Source: a virus
IMG/VR virus record: IMGVR_UViG_3300030503_000315
Span: 1-64,000 of that record
Direction: 5' to 3' (one strand)
Length of the DNA: 64,000 bases
Shown: one piece after another, positions 8,915 to 17,592 of the stretch
How the letters are laid out: each line of letters begins with the position of its first letter
Numbering within the stretch: the stretch's first letter is position 1
The notes under the pieces: generated by a model
The model's database searches: none
Told to the model about the DNA's origin: nothing
The model's input: only the letters and a program-made list of their open reading frames with translations
Position numbers and translations under genes: made by a program

Positions 8915-9162
8915 TGCGACCAAAAGTAAAGGTGTTATCGATTACTGATGCTCCAGTACCAGGAAAGGGATGGATAGTTCGTGAGACTCTATCCTATGCA
9001 TTCATCAATCCTGCAGTTTTGGAAAAGATCGGCTCTTCTATAGCTACTGCCATGTTAAATGAGTGCAATCGTGAAGGTTTTTGTCGTCGCTTTTTCCGAC
9101 TGCAGAAAGAGAATAACCTGTTCAATCTTGTGAAGGAGATTGTAGATGAGACGACAAGTTAA
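8914..9162 (+). CDS. MCP-derived mini-protein D with permuted capsid segments
   Basis: 82 residues. After the tag MRPKVKV comes APVPGKGWIVRETLSYAF, which matches the MCP C-terminus (VERVPGRGWVLYESLAMAV, residues 332-350). Next comes IGSSIATAMLNECNREGFCR, which matches MCP residues 95-113 (GERMADSLYQTCNRQGFAR). The two segments are in reverse order relative to the capsid protein. It is coupled to both neighbours. The MCP fold is not circularly permuted here in any way I recognise, so this may be a deliberate mini-fold or a chimera. Function unknown. Confidence 0.65.
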   Translation: MRPKVKVLSITDAPVPGKGWIVRETLSYAFINPAVLEKIGSSIATAMLNECNREGFCRRFFRLQKENNLFNLVKEIVDETTS

Positions 9163-9343
9163 GGTTACAAGTGGATGTCCGATAGATCCTATATCTCGAC
9201 ACCATCTTCTTTTAACAGGAGAGATAGGAATCTTGTATGGGTGTACATTCATCTCTGATTCCTATCGTGGTGATCTTGAAATGGATGCCCAATGGTTGAA
9301 GCTTGCATCGGAAGTAATAGAGGAAGAGAATGGACGAAGCTAG
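9146..9343 (+). CDS. MCP-derived mini-protein E
   Basis: 65 residues. The MCP-like tag MRRQVKVTSG is followed directly by PIDPISRHHLLLTGEIGILY, then GCTFISDSYR. This matches MCP residues 265-293 (IDPVARHELLLTGELGVMYGCTITSDAYR) at roughly 70 percent identity by eye. That is the clearest capsid match of the cluster. The last 25 residues are charged and unrelated. The gene overlaps the previous one by 17 bases and the methyltransferase by 14. Confidence 0.7.
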   Translation: MRRQVKVTSGCPIDPISRHHLLLTGEIGILYGCTFISDSYRGDLEMDAQWLKLASEVIEEENGRS

Positions 9344-9917
9344 CAAAGCTGTTGCGCGAAGGGTCAACGATGCAAGATTTGCCAGAAAGTTTCTTGTGGG
9401 GTGTGGCATTGATATAGGAGCAGGGAAGGATTCTGTAGGAGCTCATAAGAATCTCTTCCCTCTCATGGGTCACGTCCATGCTTGGGACTGGGATGACGGT
9501 GACGCTCAGTACCTATCCTTGGTGGATCCTGAGACTTTCAACTTTGTTCATAGCTCTCACTGTCTTGAACATATGGTTGACCCTAAGGTAGCTCTTTCGA
9601 ATTGGTTCAAGGTTTTAAAACCCGGCGGCCACCTGATTATAACTGTGCCGGATGAAGATCTATACGAGCAAGGCGTCTGGCCTTCAACTTTCAATGAAGA
9701 TCACAAACACACGTTCACCATCCATAAGATTTCTTCATGGTCTCCTGTATCGATCAATCTGGTTGATCTTATTCCTGGAACATTGGGTGAAGAAGCAGAG
9801 ATCATAAAGATTGAGTTGCTTAATCACGACTTTAAATACGGCGAGGCTAGATGGGATCAGACGGGTGGTCTAGCTGAATGCGCTATAGAGTTCATTGTTC
9901 GGAAGCGTAGAGGATAA
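9330..9917 (+). CDS. Class I SAM-dependent methyltransferase
   Basis: 195 residues with a Rossmann-type methyltransferase core. Motif I is GIDIGAGKD at about residues 26-34, an acidic loop WDWDDGDA follows, then SSHCLEHMVDP and LKPGGHLIITVP, typical of Methyltransf_11-like enzymes. The C-terminal third (FNEDHKHTFT...) is the kind seen in sugar or lipid-linked methyltransferases. The substrate is unknown: cell surface glycan, a nucleotide or a protein are all possible. The ATG overlaps the previous mini-gene. No DNA-methyltransferase motif such as DPPY is seen, so DNA modification is less likely. Confidence 0.75.
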   Translation: MDEASKAVARRVNDARFARKFLVGCGIDIGAGKDSVGAHKNLFPLMGHVHAWDWDDGDAQYLSLVDPETFNFVHSSHCLEHMVDPKVALSNWFKVLKPGGHLIITVPDEDLYEQGVWPSTFNEDHKHTFTIHKISSWSPVSINLVDLIPGTLGEEAEIIKIELLNHDFKYGEARWDQTGGLAECAIEFIVRKRRG

Positions 9918-9920
9918 ATC

Positions 9921-10154
9921 ATGGATGAAGATGTCAAAGCTATTCTTGAAGACGAAGAAATCATGCAGGAGACAGCACGTAAATTATGTTCTATACGTGG
10001 AATAGATCCTGATGGATTGGTAGGTGATTTCTTTCCTCAGTGGGAAATCTCAAAAGGAGAAATAAAGAGAACTCTTCAAGTTTTCCAAGCCTTGGGTTTT
10101 GCAATTGATCTTCTTATTAAGAAACAGGATCAGGCTGATAGCGATGCCAATTAA
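9921..10154 (+). CDS. Small hypothetical protein upstream of clamp loader
   Basis: 77 residues, acidic at the start (MDEDVKAILEDEEIMQE) and helical in appearance. It starts three bases after the methyltransferase stop and overlaps the clamp-loader start by 11 bases, so it is co-translated with it. A T4 gp62-like small clamp-loader subunit is possible by position, but at 77 residues it is much shorter than gp62 and no motif supports this. Confidence 0.55.
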   Translation: MDEDVKAILEDEEIMQETARKLCSIRGIDPDGLVGDFFPQWEISKGEIKRTLQVFQALGFAIDLLIKKQDQADSDAN

Positions 10155-11259
10155 GAAAACCAAAGAAGTTGAAATGACTCAGAATGCTCTTCACCTAAAG
10201 TACAGACCGAAGACGCTTGACCGAATCCTTGGTCATTCAGACGTAGTGACTAGATTGAAAGGAGCTCTGGCCAAGGGAAAGATTCCTTCGGCCATTGCAT
10301 TCTTTGGTCCACCGTCTGCCGGTAAGACGACGTTTGCCCGCTGCTTCGCGCAAGCTATAAATGGTCAGCTTACTACAGACTTCAAAGAAGTAAACGCAGC
10401 TGATGAACGTGGCATAGACGATGTGCGTGAACTTATCAAGATGTCGAAGTTCAGACCACAGTCCAACAAACGAATCATCTTTATCGATGAGGCGCACCAG
10501 TTGGTGTCGAATAATGCAGCAGCGCAAACATTGCTGAAGAGTCTGGAAGAGCCGGCTAAAGATACGATTTGGATCATTGGTTCGATGGAACCTTCCAAGT
10601 TTGGTTCAACTGTCGGTAAAGCTATCCTGTCCCGTTGTACTCAATTCGTTCTTGAGCAACACACCGAGTCTGATCTGTTGAAGCAGGCGGTTCGTATCGC
10701 AAAAGGCGAAGAGATGGAGTATCTGCTTGATGAGAAAAAGCTTGCAATCAAACATCTGGTTCGTAATTGCAATGGTGAAATGCGTACCCTGGCAAATCTT
10801 TTGCAGTCCACCCAGCAGTACTATGATGGGATGGATGACAAGCCAGAGATTTTGGGTAAGAAAGATCTGGCATCAATCATCTCATCTACGGAATCCTCGG
10901 ATGACCGGCTAGCAGTTCAGATGATGACAGCTCTCTATCAGTTGCAATTCAAGAAGGTGCAACGTTCTCTGTTGGATGTTAGCGATCCTTTCTCTTTCAT
11001 CAAGAAGTGTAACTTCATCTCATCCTTCATGTTGAATGCCGCGGTTGTAGAGGGTCGGCACCCGAAGATATGGTGGACACAATCAAACCGTGAGGTGCAT
11101 GAGGCATGCAAGAGTTTGAGTCTGTCGTTAGGAACTTTGGCTGCGGTGAATGCAACCATCGTAAAGACGATGTCTCAATCCATGTCGTTTCAGATGCCAG
11201 CAACTGATTTGTTGTCAGCCGACCTTTACTTTCTCATCAAGACGCTGGGTACAAAATGA
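10144..11259 (+). CDS. Clamp loader large subunit (DnaX/RFC/gp44-like AAA+ ATPase)
   Basis: 371 residues from ATG 10144. AAA+ motifs are clear: the N-terminal LKYRPKTLDRILGH typical of RFC/DnaX, Walker A GPPSAGKT at 55-62, Walker B with IFIDEAH at 112-118, the SRC motif at 163-165 and a C-terminal collar region. It loads the sliding clamp encoded at 16113 onto primer-template junctions. An alternative start is ATG 10174 (MTQNALHLKY). It overlaps the next gene by four bases. Confidence 0.9.
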   Translation: MPIKKTKEVEMTQNALHLKYRPKTLDRILGHSDVVTRLKGALAKGKIPSAIAFFGPPSAGKTTFARCFAQAINGQLTTDFKEVNAADERGIDDVRELIKMSKFRPQSNKRIIFIDEAHQLVSNNAAAQTLLKSLEEPAKDTIWIIGSMEPSKFGSTVGKAILSRCTQFVLEQHTESDLLKQAVRIAKGEEMEYLLDEKKLAIKHLVRNCNGEMRTLANLLQSTQQYYDGMDDKPEILGKKDLASIISSTESSDDRLAVQMMTALYQLQFKKVQRSLLDVSDPFSFIKKCNFISSFMLNAAVVEGRHPKIWWTQSNREVHEACKSLSLSLGTLAAVNATIVKTMSQSMSFQMPATDLLSADLYFLIKTLGTK

Positions 11260-11729
11260 CCGAAGAAGCTGCACGGCAGGATGAGCAGCCCCGCCCTGAG
11301 AATGAACGCGAAGCGATTGCCGCAGGGAATGTTCGTCAAGCCGATATCCTCCTAGCCAAGAAAAGGGAAGTCCTGTGTGGTCAAGGAACTTTCGAACGTA
11401 TTCTTCCAGTAAGTTATGAACAAGAGTACATGCACGCTATTGTAAATAATGCGATGCGAGCAATCATTGTCGACAACGATTATGGGTACAAAGCTTGGGA
11501 TGACATTCTGATCCGAGGTATCACTTACCATCCTAATGGGATGGATAGCTACAAGGAAGTCTACTCTGGTGATTGGATCCTGGCGACGGTCTCTCACGTT
11601 CTGAACGAACATTACCATATAAAGGGAGGTGTTGTCTCACTATCAATCAAAGTCCTGACGTCAGGTGTGGCGGATAACTGGAAACAGTTCAAGGTAATAA
11701 CAGAACATCTAATTAATGACCGGGCATGA
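11256..11729 (+). CDS. Hypothetical protein between clamp loader and gp46-like ATPase
   Basis: 157 residues, coupled by ATGA overlaps to both neighbours. The start is acidic and polar (MTEEAARQDEQPRPENERE); the rest is mixed alpha/beta with many aromatic residues. The position suggests a replication or recombination partner; gp47-type nuclease motifs (D-x-H, GNHD) are absent. No family recognised. Confidence 0.6.
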   Translation: MTEEAARQDEQPRPENEREAIAAGNVRQADILLAKKREVLCGQGTFERILPVSYEQEYMHAIVNNAMRAIIVDNDYGYKAWDDILIRGITYHPNGMDSYKEVYSGDWILATVSHVLNEHYHIKGGVVSLSIKVLTSGVADNWKQFKVITEHLINDRA

Positions 11730-14014
11730 AAAGCATTGAGTCGTTCAGCTTAGAGAATTACGGACCCTTTAAGAAGTTGGAGTTTAAAGTTGAACCCGGA
11801 GTCACCGCAATTTACGGCTTGAATAAAGCTTCGGGGAAGAACTCTCAAAACTCAAATGGTGTTGGAAAGAGTGCAGCATTTCATGCACCCTCGGAAATCA
11901 TCTACGAAGAACCAATCGTAGGGGAGAAGCAGGATTCAATCAAGACGGGCAAACGTACTCTTTGCTATACAAATGCTCGAGGTAAAAGAATTCTAGTTAG
12001 CCGTACAGCTAATGGTCGGACCGATGCATTGAAGATTAACGTGGACGGAGAGGACATGAAGTTCCGCACGTCCAATCTTGCACGGCAATGGTTGAAGAAG
12101 AACTGGGGAATCTCCGCCTCAGAGTACGGCACATACGTTCACCTTGATTCCAGAATCCCTCACCCTTTGGTGATGGGTAACTCAGCACAGCGTAAAGCGT
12201 TCTTCACGTCATTCTTTGGGCTCGATAAGATAGATGCAGAGCGAAAACTTTACGTCGCTGAATTAGCGAAGCTTAAGAGAGTAAGGGCAGCGTTCGATGA
12301 ACTACGGGTTCAATACGACAGGCTGAAAATTCAACTGCTTGATCCTGTCAAACTCGAATCGTACACATCTGCAGTCAAGAAATATAAGAAGAGACTGATA
12401 ACGCTACAGAAGGAATTCCAGGAAGTACAGGAAACTATAAGGCTGGTGCAATTCGCAGAAGCCTCCTTCGATCAAATCAAACAACTTAAAGTTCTGTGTC
12501 AAGGCGAAGTAACAGAAGAGTCTTTCGACAAAGCAGAGAAAGACAATAAGTGGGAAGTCAAGGCATTCGAAGAGAAGCTGGAACACGCGGAGAACTGGGA
12601 ACAGTATCAACGAGATAACGCGCGGTACACTGAGGCGTTCAAATCCCTATCGAAAGAGACACTCAAGGTCCTGAAGATTAATGGGGACGAATCGGAGAAA
12701 CTGGCCGGCAATCGTGCCAAGAAGGTTAGAGAACTGAAGGAAGATGTAGCTACGATTGGCGAACAGCTTGACGGTGAAATAGCTATCGTAGCAACGTTAA
12801 AGGATGTGGCTCTCTCAAAGCCAGAGAAGCCAGAAGGTAACATCGAAGATCTTAAGACTGCACAACGTGCATACCTACATCAGCTAGAGCATGCGGAACA
12901 GTTCGCTGAAGGTAAGTGTGAAACGTGCGGACAGATCGTCAAAGTCAAGGATCCCAAGGTCTTGCGGATCCGGGTTGGAAAGCTTAGAGATCAGATAGAA
13001 GCTCATCTTGAGTACGAACGTTATCGTGAATCTTATAGGGCTTATTGGGATGCAAAGCAGAGAGCTAAGGATCTTCAAGCTGACTATGACGCGAAGACTA
13101 CAAGACTAAAGACTCTCGAACCGTGGACAAGAATAAATCGAGAGCTGCAAGCATTACCCGTAGAGCCCGAACCATATACTGGCAAGAAACTAACGACCAA
13201 GATCATCAAGAAGTGCTTGGAAGAAGTGCAAGAAGTACGCTATGCACTCCAGCACATTAAGCCCCATCTTGAAACGGTAATCGATTTCCTTGCGTTGTCC
13301 AAGGAAGACGTTAGTAAGGCTCGTGCCTCTGAAGGTCTTAATGACCAGATGAATGAAGTGCAGAATAAGCTCTCACGTCTGATGGCAAAGATTGAACTGC
13401 ATCGTACCATTCGAGAGCAAGTTCATGACATGCGCACACGTCTTCTTGAGATGAAGAGAGAGTTGCGGGATGAACCAGCACTGAAGCATTTGGTTGCGGG
13501 GTATCAGGATAAGAATATCAAGAAGATGGCAGTCGAGGCTATCAGTCAACATCTGATGGAACTCGTTAATCGATACGCGCAACGTATCCTGCCAGAGAAA
13601 TTCACGTTTGAGTTCAGGTGGGATACACAGATTCGCATTCTAGTACATCGTCACTATGGAAAGAAGATAAAGACCTCTGATGTACGGAAATTGAGTGGCG
13701 CTGAATCAACTTTGTTCACTATCATCCTTGTGTGTGCCCTGCTAGCATTCGTTCCGTCAAGTAAGCGATGTAATCTGATGATCCTAGATGAACCGACGGC
13801 ACGTTTCAGTCCAGCTATGGAAGAAGTGTTCAAGGATCTTCTGCCTATCTTGAATCAGATCGTTCCATCCATTATTGTGATTACACCAAAGACTGAAATC
13901 TACCCCGGTGCTCGCGCGTACACTGTGGTGAAAGATAACGGTGAAGCTGTGATCTTACCTGGCTACCCACACGAAGTTCAGGCCCAAACAAAAGTTGTGA
14001 GGAAAAAGAAATGA
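11726..14014 (+). CDS. Rad50/SbcC-like recombination ATPase (T4 gp46-like)
   Basis: 762 residues with the SMC-family layout. The N-terminal ATPase half has a P-loop SNGVGKS at about 43-49, preceded by an unusual Ser/Asn/Lys-rich insertion (GLNKASGKNSQN). Long coiled coils from about 180 to 600 flank a zinc hook CETCGQ near residue 398. The C-terminal half has the signature KLSGAEST near 656 and Walker B NLMILDEPTA near 685. It would act in double-strand-break processing and host DNA degradation. The expected Mre11/gp47 nuclease partner is not in the adjacent genes. Confidence 0.88.
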   Translation: MKSIESFSLENYGPFKKLEFKVEPGVTAIYGLNKASGKNSQNSNGVGKSAAFHAPSEIIYEEPIVGEKQDSIKTGKRTLCYTNARGKRILVSRTANGRTDALKINVDGEDMKFRTSNLARQWLKKNWGISASEYGTYVHLDSRIPHPLVMGNSAQRKAFFTSFFGLDKIDAERKLYVAELAKLKRVRAAFDELRVQYDRLKIQLLDPVKLESYTSAVKKYKKRLITLQKEFQEVQETIRLVQFAEASFDQIKQLKVLCQGEVTEESFDKAEKDNKWEVKAFEEKLEHAENWEQYQRDNARYTEAFKSLSKETLKVLKINGDESEKLAGNRAKKVRELKEDVATIGEQLDGEIAIVATLKDVALSKPEKPEGNIEDLKTAQRAYLHQLEHAEQFAEGKCETCGQIVKVKDPKVLRIRVGKLRDQIEAHLEYERYRESYRAYWDAKQRAKDLQADYDAKTTRLKTLEPWTRINRELQALPVEPEPYTGKKLTTKIIKKCLEEVQEVRYALQHIKPHLETVIDFLALSKEDVSKARASEGLNDQMNEVQNKLSRLMAKIELHRTIREQVHDMRTRLLEMKRELRDEPALKHLVAGYQDKNIKKMAVEAISQHLMELVNRYAQRILPEKFTFEFRWDTQIRILVHRHYGKKIKTSDVRKLSGAESTLFTIILVCALLAFVPSSKRCNLMILDEPTARFSPAMEEVFKDLLPILNQIVPSIIVITPKTEIYPGARAYTVVKDNGEAVILPGYPHEVQAQTKVVRKKK

Positions 14015-14784
14015 AGGTCCTTGGTGCATTTGGAATTATTGATATGTCACCCGTCGAGTTGTCGGACGTGTTTCGTTCCCTCAACATCTCACATACCTGT
14101 GTTGCTCGAGCTGGTCTTCGGTCCATCTCTTATACTATCGATGGCCTATGCAAGGAGCAACCCGCATGGCCTATCATTTTTGATTCCATTCGAAGTTTGA
14201 GCAAGATGGAACATGCTTTGGCGGAACCACCGGCCCGTGCAATCGCGTTCATCACCGACTCGCGTGCTGCGCTGACCAACACAAACATAACTACCACGCT
14301 TTGGCCTGAGAATCGTAGAGGACCTTTTCCCCTTTGTCTCGCTACATGGTTGAAGAAAGTCAACAAAGACAATGAGAAGTGGACGCTGGAAATGCGTAAT
14401 CCCTCCATCATGGATTACGTTAACACTGCGGTGAAACCTTCTATCCTGAATGACATGCAGTCGGCCTTCTACAAGATTTCTAACTACACCGCACGGAAGG
14501 AAATCCAGAAACTATGCATCGGTTGGTTGTCAGGAACAACTGCCTGGTCGAAGGTGGACAAAGCCTTGAAGTCTAACATCCGTTATGAGAAAGTGTACGA
14601 GCTAATCAAATCTCCGCTGGCTGCAAGCTTGAAAGACGCCGTGAGGGATTTGAAAACAAGTGGCGATCACGCTGACATTGTAGCAAAACGAACTGGGTTT
14701 GCCTCATTTGAACTGCTGTATATCGTCCGATCCTCTGCCTCTTCTGATGAGAAGGATAGAGTAATCAAGGCTCAGGCGAAGTGA
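14011..14784 (+). CDS. Hypothetical protein after gp46-like gene
   Basis: 257 residues starting MKVLGAFGIIDMSPVEL, coupled to the gp46-like gene by an ATGA overlap. It starts with an alpha/beta fold pattern (ARAGLRSISYTIDG; ARAIAFITDSRAAL) that could suggest an RNase H-like or nuclease core, but the catalytic acids are not convincingly conserved. The second half is helical and basic. Role probably in DNA metabolism, by position only. Confidence 0.6.
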   Translation: MKVLGAFGIIDMSPVELSDVFRSLNISHTCVARAGLRSISYTIDGLCKEQPAWPIIFDSIRSLSKMEHALAEPPARAIAFITDSRAALTNTNITTTLWPENRRGPFPLCLATWLKKVNKDNEKWTLEMRNPSIMDYVNTAVKPSILNDMQSAFYKISNYTARKEIQKLCIGWLSGTTAWSKVDKALKSNIRYEKVYELIKSPLAASLKDAVRDLKTSGDHADIVAKRTGFASFELLYIVRSSASSDEKDRVIKAQAK

Positions 14785-14826
14785 ATTTTATGGGTGCAAC
14801 GCCACCCTTATAGAGAGACCTAGTTC

Positions 14827-15204
14827 ATGGCATCATTCATCCGGTTGTACCTTGTTCCGTTCAACGATCAACAGCAAATCCTGGATGTGTCCAGCATGGC
14901 ATTGATCCTATCTGACGGGCAGTTTGTTCCAGTCCAGACCGCTCCGTCAGTAACGTTAGTTGGTATACCTGTTACTGAAGTCTTCACCCCGTTCGATTCA
15001 AGTCAACTGCCACAGACGCTTACCAATCAACAGACACAAGAGTTGCGCATTTGTTGGCGCGAGCCTGTTGACGTATCACAATATCCCGACACAGATGTAA
15101 TCACAGCGAACGATCCGTCAGGTGGAGTATGCCAGTGCGGTGTAACTTGCTTGGGGCCAAACATCTCGTACGTACAAGTTCAAAATGTAACTGTAGAGGT
15201 TTAA
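14827..15204 (+). CDS. Hypothetical beta-rich protein, virion-like composition
   Basis: 125 residues, rich in Val, Thr, Gln and Pro, starting MASFIRLYLVPFNDQQQIL. A small Cys cluster CQCGVTC near 107-113 may bind metal. It follows a 42-base gap from the previous gene containing a small GGGTG/CACCC hairpin. Composition differs from the charged replication proteins around it and is closer to structural proteins. No family recognised. Confidence 0.55.
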   Translation: MASFIRLYLVPFNDQQQILDVSSMALILSDGQFVPVQTAPSVTLVGIPVTEVFTPFDSSQLPQTLTNQQTQELRICWREPVDVSQYPDTDVITANDPSGGVCQCGVTCLGPNISYVQVQNVTVEV

Positions 15205-15205
15205 C

Positions 15206-16066
15206 ATGTCTCAACTGATTTTCGGGCTCCCGTTAAACGAGCCTTCGAAGCAAACGATTCTTCCATTCATCACAGATAGTGGGCGCGTTTATGGATTTTT
15301 TCCCATAGCCGTAACGACGTTTGACGGCACAGAACAGACCTTCACCGTTGATGGCGGTAATCGTACCGTCAATCTTCAGACCGTAACTCTGCCGACCATC
15401 AACCAGTCGAATCAGTATATGACTGGGCAGCGATTCGTTCAGCAATACATGGCTGCGTACTTCCCGTTGAATCAGGAAGGACTTCAACCTTGGCACACGT
15501 TTTCGTCCTTGGTGCAACCCGATCCACGCAAGCTCAAGATGTATAGCTGGTGGTCTATGCCTGGCGCGACTTTGGTTAATCACTTCTCGCGCGGTGTTTA
15601 CCTCAATGCCTTGCAGTTCAATTTGTTTGCCTCGGTCCCTGTTGTTCCTCCTGCTATCACTCCTCCCGTGACTACACCTCAGACTTTGACGTGGGCAGCG
15701 ACAATCAATTTGCAATCGCTCCAGCAAGAATGCTCCTTCATAGATTTCAACTGGGCCGAATTGTTTCAAACTTCGTATGCGAATGATCCTAATAACCTGC
15801 AAGGCAACAACGTTCTGCCTATTGCAATTACGCAGATTACTAATCCTGCGGGAGGCTTCTTCAAGGCGGTGGTCTTGGGTGGGGCGATGGGATCAAATCA
15901 GGTTGTGATCCCGGGCGGTGGCGTTGTCTATAATACGGTACGTATCATTCGTCTTCAAGATCCTCCTGCTGGAACGTACACCTTCACATTCCAAATCTCT
16001 TACACTAATGGTGGCATTCAAGCAACGACTCCAGTTACAGCAACTCTGAATCTCATCGTTAGCTAA
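15206..16066 (+). CDS. Hypothetical protein with C-terminal Ig-like pattern, possibly virion-associated
   Basis: 286 residues. The N-terminal two-thirds are aromatic and beta-rich. A Pro/Thr linker (VVPPAITPPVTTPQT) leads to a C-terminal stretch ending in TYTFTFQISYTNGGIQ and TATLNLIVS, which looks like an immunoglobulin-like or cadherin-like sandwich. Such domains decorate phage surfaces or bind glycans. It starts one base after the previous stop, so both are one unit, placed unexpectedly between recombination ATPase and sliding clamp. Confidence 0.55.
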   Translation: MSQLIFGLPLNEPSKQTILPFITDSGRVYGFFPIAVTTFDGTEQTFTVDGGNRTVNLQTVTLPTINQSNQYMTGQRFVQQYMAAYFPLNQEGLQPWHTFSSLVQPDPRKLKMYSWWSMPGATLVNHFSRGVYLNALQFNLFASVPVVPPAITPPVTTPQTLTWAATINLQSLQQECSFIDFNWAELFQTSYANDPNNLQGNNVLPIAITQITNPAGGFFKAVVLGGAMGSNQVVIPGGGVVYNTVRIIRLQDPPAGTYTFTFQISYTNGGIQATTPVTATLNLIVS

Positions 16067-16112
16067 ATCTTTACCAGTAAATAAGAACGTTAACCCTTCC
16101 TAAAAGACGACC

Positions 16113-17219
16113 ATGAAGTGTAAGATTGAATCACTTTTCATCCAAGAAGCTCTCAAGGTGGCGCTGCGTCTGGCGCCACCTTTAACAGAGAACGTCAATA
16201 TCTCTGTTGATGGTAATAAGATGCATCTGATCTCGGCATCTGAATTAGCCAAATGTACGATCGTAATTCCTGGGGAAGTAGAAGGCTCCGCTATGTTCGG
16301 AGTCTCTGTGCAAGCTCTTCAGGATTCCGTTAAGGGTCGCACGGAAGTCGAACTCACATTTGACAAGTCGATGCTTATCGTTAAGTCTGGTCGATACGTG
16401 GCTAAGCTTGCGACTGTTGATGCGATTCAGGGCGAGAGTCAAGAGACAACAAAGAAGTCGGCTGACAATGAAGTTAAAGAAGCCGAACAAAAATGGAAGC
16501 TTACGGCCGAACAAGCTGCATGGTTGAAGCAAGCTGTAACTCAGGTCGCTCTGAAGCCAAGCTCAGTGACGACTACATTCATGCCCATCTCTGTCTCTTT
16601 GACGGATAAGGCGGCGTTCGTGTCTTGCTATGACATGAACCATATGGCATTCATCAAGTCCAAGGATGTGAAGGGGGACTTGAGCTTAACTTTGCCAGTC
16701 GAAACAATCAATGCGGTGCTCGAAGTATTCAATAAGACAGCTTTTAGTCTTACGGTAGGTAACGCAGCAATGCGTATTCGAAATAAGGTTGTAGATGCAA
16801 TTCTATCTTTGCCAGATACTGATTCTGAGGAAGTCATCTCCGTCAAGGACGTAATGGCAAAGTCCAGAGAAGCGATGACAACTGATGGTTTGTTTATAGA
16901 TGTAGCGACGTCTGAAGTTCGACAATTCCTAGACAACGCACGAGCAGTCATCGCTAAGGAACGTTCAGAACTTCAACTAACAGGTGAGGCCGGTAAGTTG
17001 ACACTGAGTGTTCAGACGACTAATGGTCAGGTGAAGTCTACCGTCAAGGCAAAGGTACCGAAAGCTTTCAAGTTCAATATCGACGCAGAGTACTTCTCTG
17101 AAGCAGTCTCCAAATGTCAGGTCGATCTTCTGAAGCTCAAGTTGGTTGATGGTGCATTCCTCATGATTGAAGCAAAGGAAAGTCACTTCGTGATTGCCTT
17201 GAATCAAGAGGAGGCGTGA
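16113..17219 (+). CDS. DNA polymerase sliding clamp (DnaN-like)
   Basis: 368 residues, close to the 366 of the bacterial beta clamp, so it probably forms a dimeric three-domain ring rather than the shorter T4 gp45 trimer. Visible family features are the N-terminal FIQEALKVALRLAP, repeated strand-helix-strand units, and the C-terminal FKFNIDAEYFSEAVSKC and FLMIEAKESHFVIAL. A charged linker (ESQETTKKSADNEVKEAEQK) separates domains 1 and 2. It tethers the phage polymerase, which lies outside the window. It is preceded by a 46-base spacer with TTCCTAAAAGACG before ATG. Confidence 0.82.
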   Translation: MKCKIESLFIQEALKVALRLAPPLTENVNISVDGNKMHLISASELAKCTIVIPGEVEGSAMFGVSVQALQDSVKGRTEVELTFDKSMLIVKSGRYVAKLATVDAIQGESQETTKKSADNEVKEAEQKWKLTAEQAAWLKQAVTQVALKPSSVTTTFMPISVSLTDKAAFVSCYDMNHMAFIKSKDVKGDLSLTLPVETINAVLEVFNKTAFSLTVGNAAMRIRNKVVDAILSLPDTDSEEVISVKDVMAKSREAMTTDGLFIDVATSEVRQFLDNARAVIAKERSELQLTGEAGKLTLSVQTTNGQVKSTVKAKVPKAFKFNIDAEYFSEAVSKCQVDLLKLKLVDGAFLMIEAKESHFVIALNQEEA

Positions 17220-17590
17220 TGTATCTGGCGATAGATGCGACCGCGGGTACGTTCTACTCGTTAGATCATGGTTATGCCGTCTTTACATCCATTCAGAAGC
17301 GAGGTGAGTTGACAAGAGGACCAGAGATACCCTTGAAATGTATGTTTCAAGGGTTTGAACTCTTGTCCGGGCAACGCAAGGTCGGTTACTTCTTCGAGTC
17401 TACTTTCAAGAGTAAGAATCACGGTGGATATATCGTTGCCCAGTTAACGAACAAAGGCCCAGCTGAATCTGTAGAAGTGCTACTGAAGATCAAGGACCTA
17501 TTAGTTTGTTATCACTATCCCAATCGTGGTACCTTGATTATTAGTCCTACTATCAGCCCTGAAGTTGATGTCATCTTCTCGGAGCAATAA
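17219..17590 (+). CDS. Hypothetical protein downstream of sliding clamp
   Basis: 123 residues starting MYLAIDATAGTFYSLD. ATG 17219 is chosen because it overlaps the clamp TGA and has GAGGAGG upstream. The protein is beta-rich and resembles no family I can name. Coupling to the clamp suggests co-regulation. Confidence 0.6.
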   Translation: MYLAIDATAGTFYSLDHGYAVFTSIQKRGELTRGPEIPLKCMFQGFELLSGQRKVGYFFESTFKSKNHGGYIVAQLTNKGPAESVEVLLKIKDLLVCYHYPNRGTLIISPTISPEVDVIFSEQ

Positions 17591-17592
17591 GT

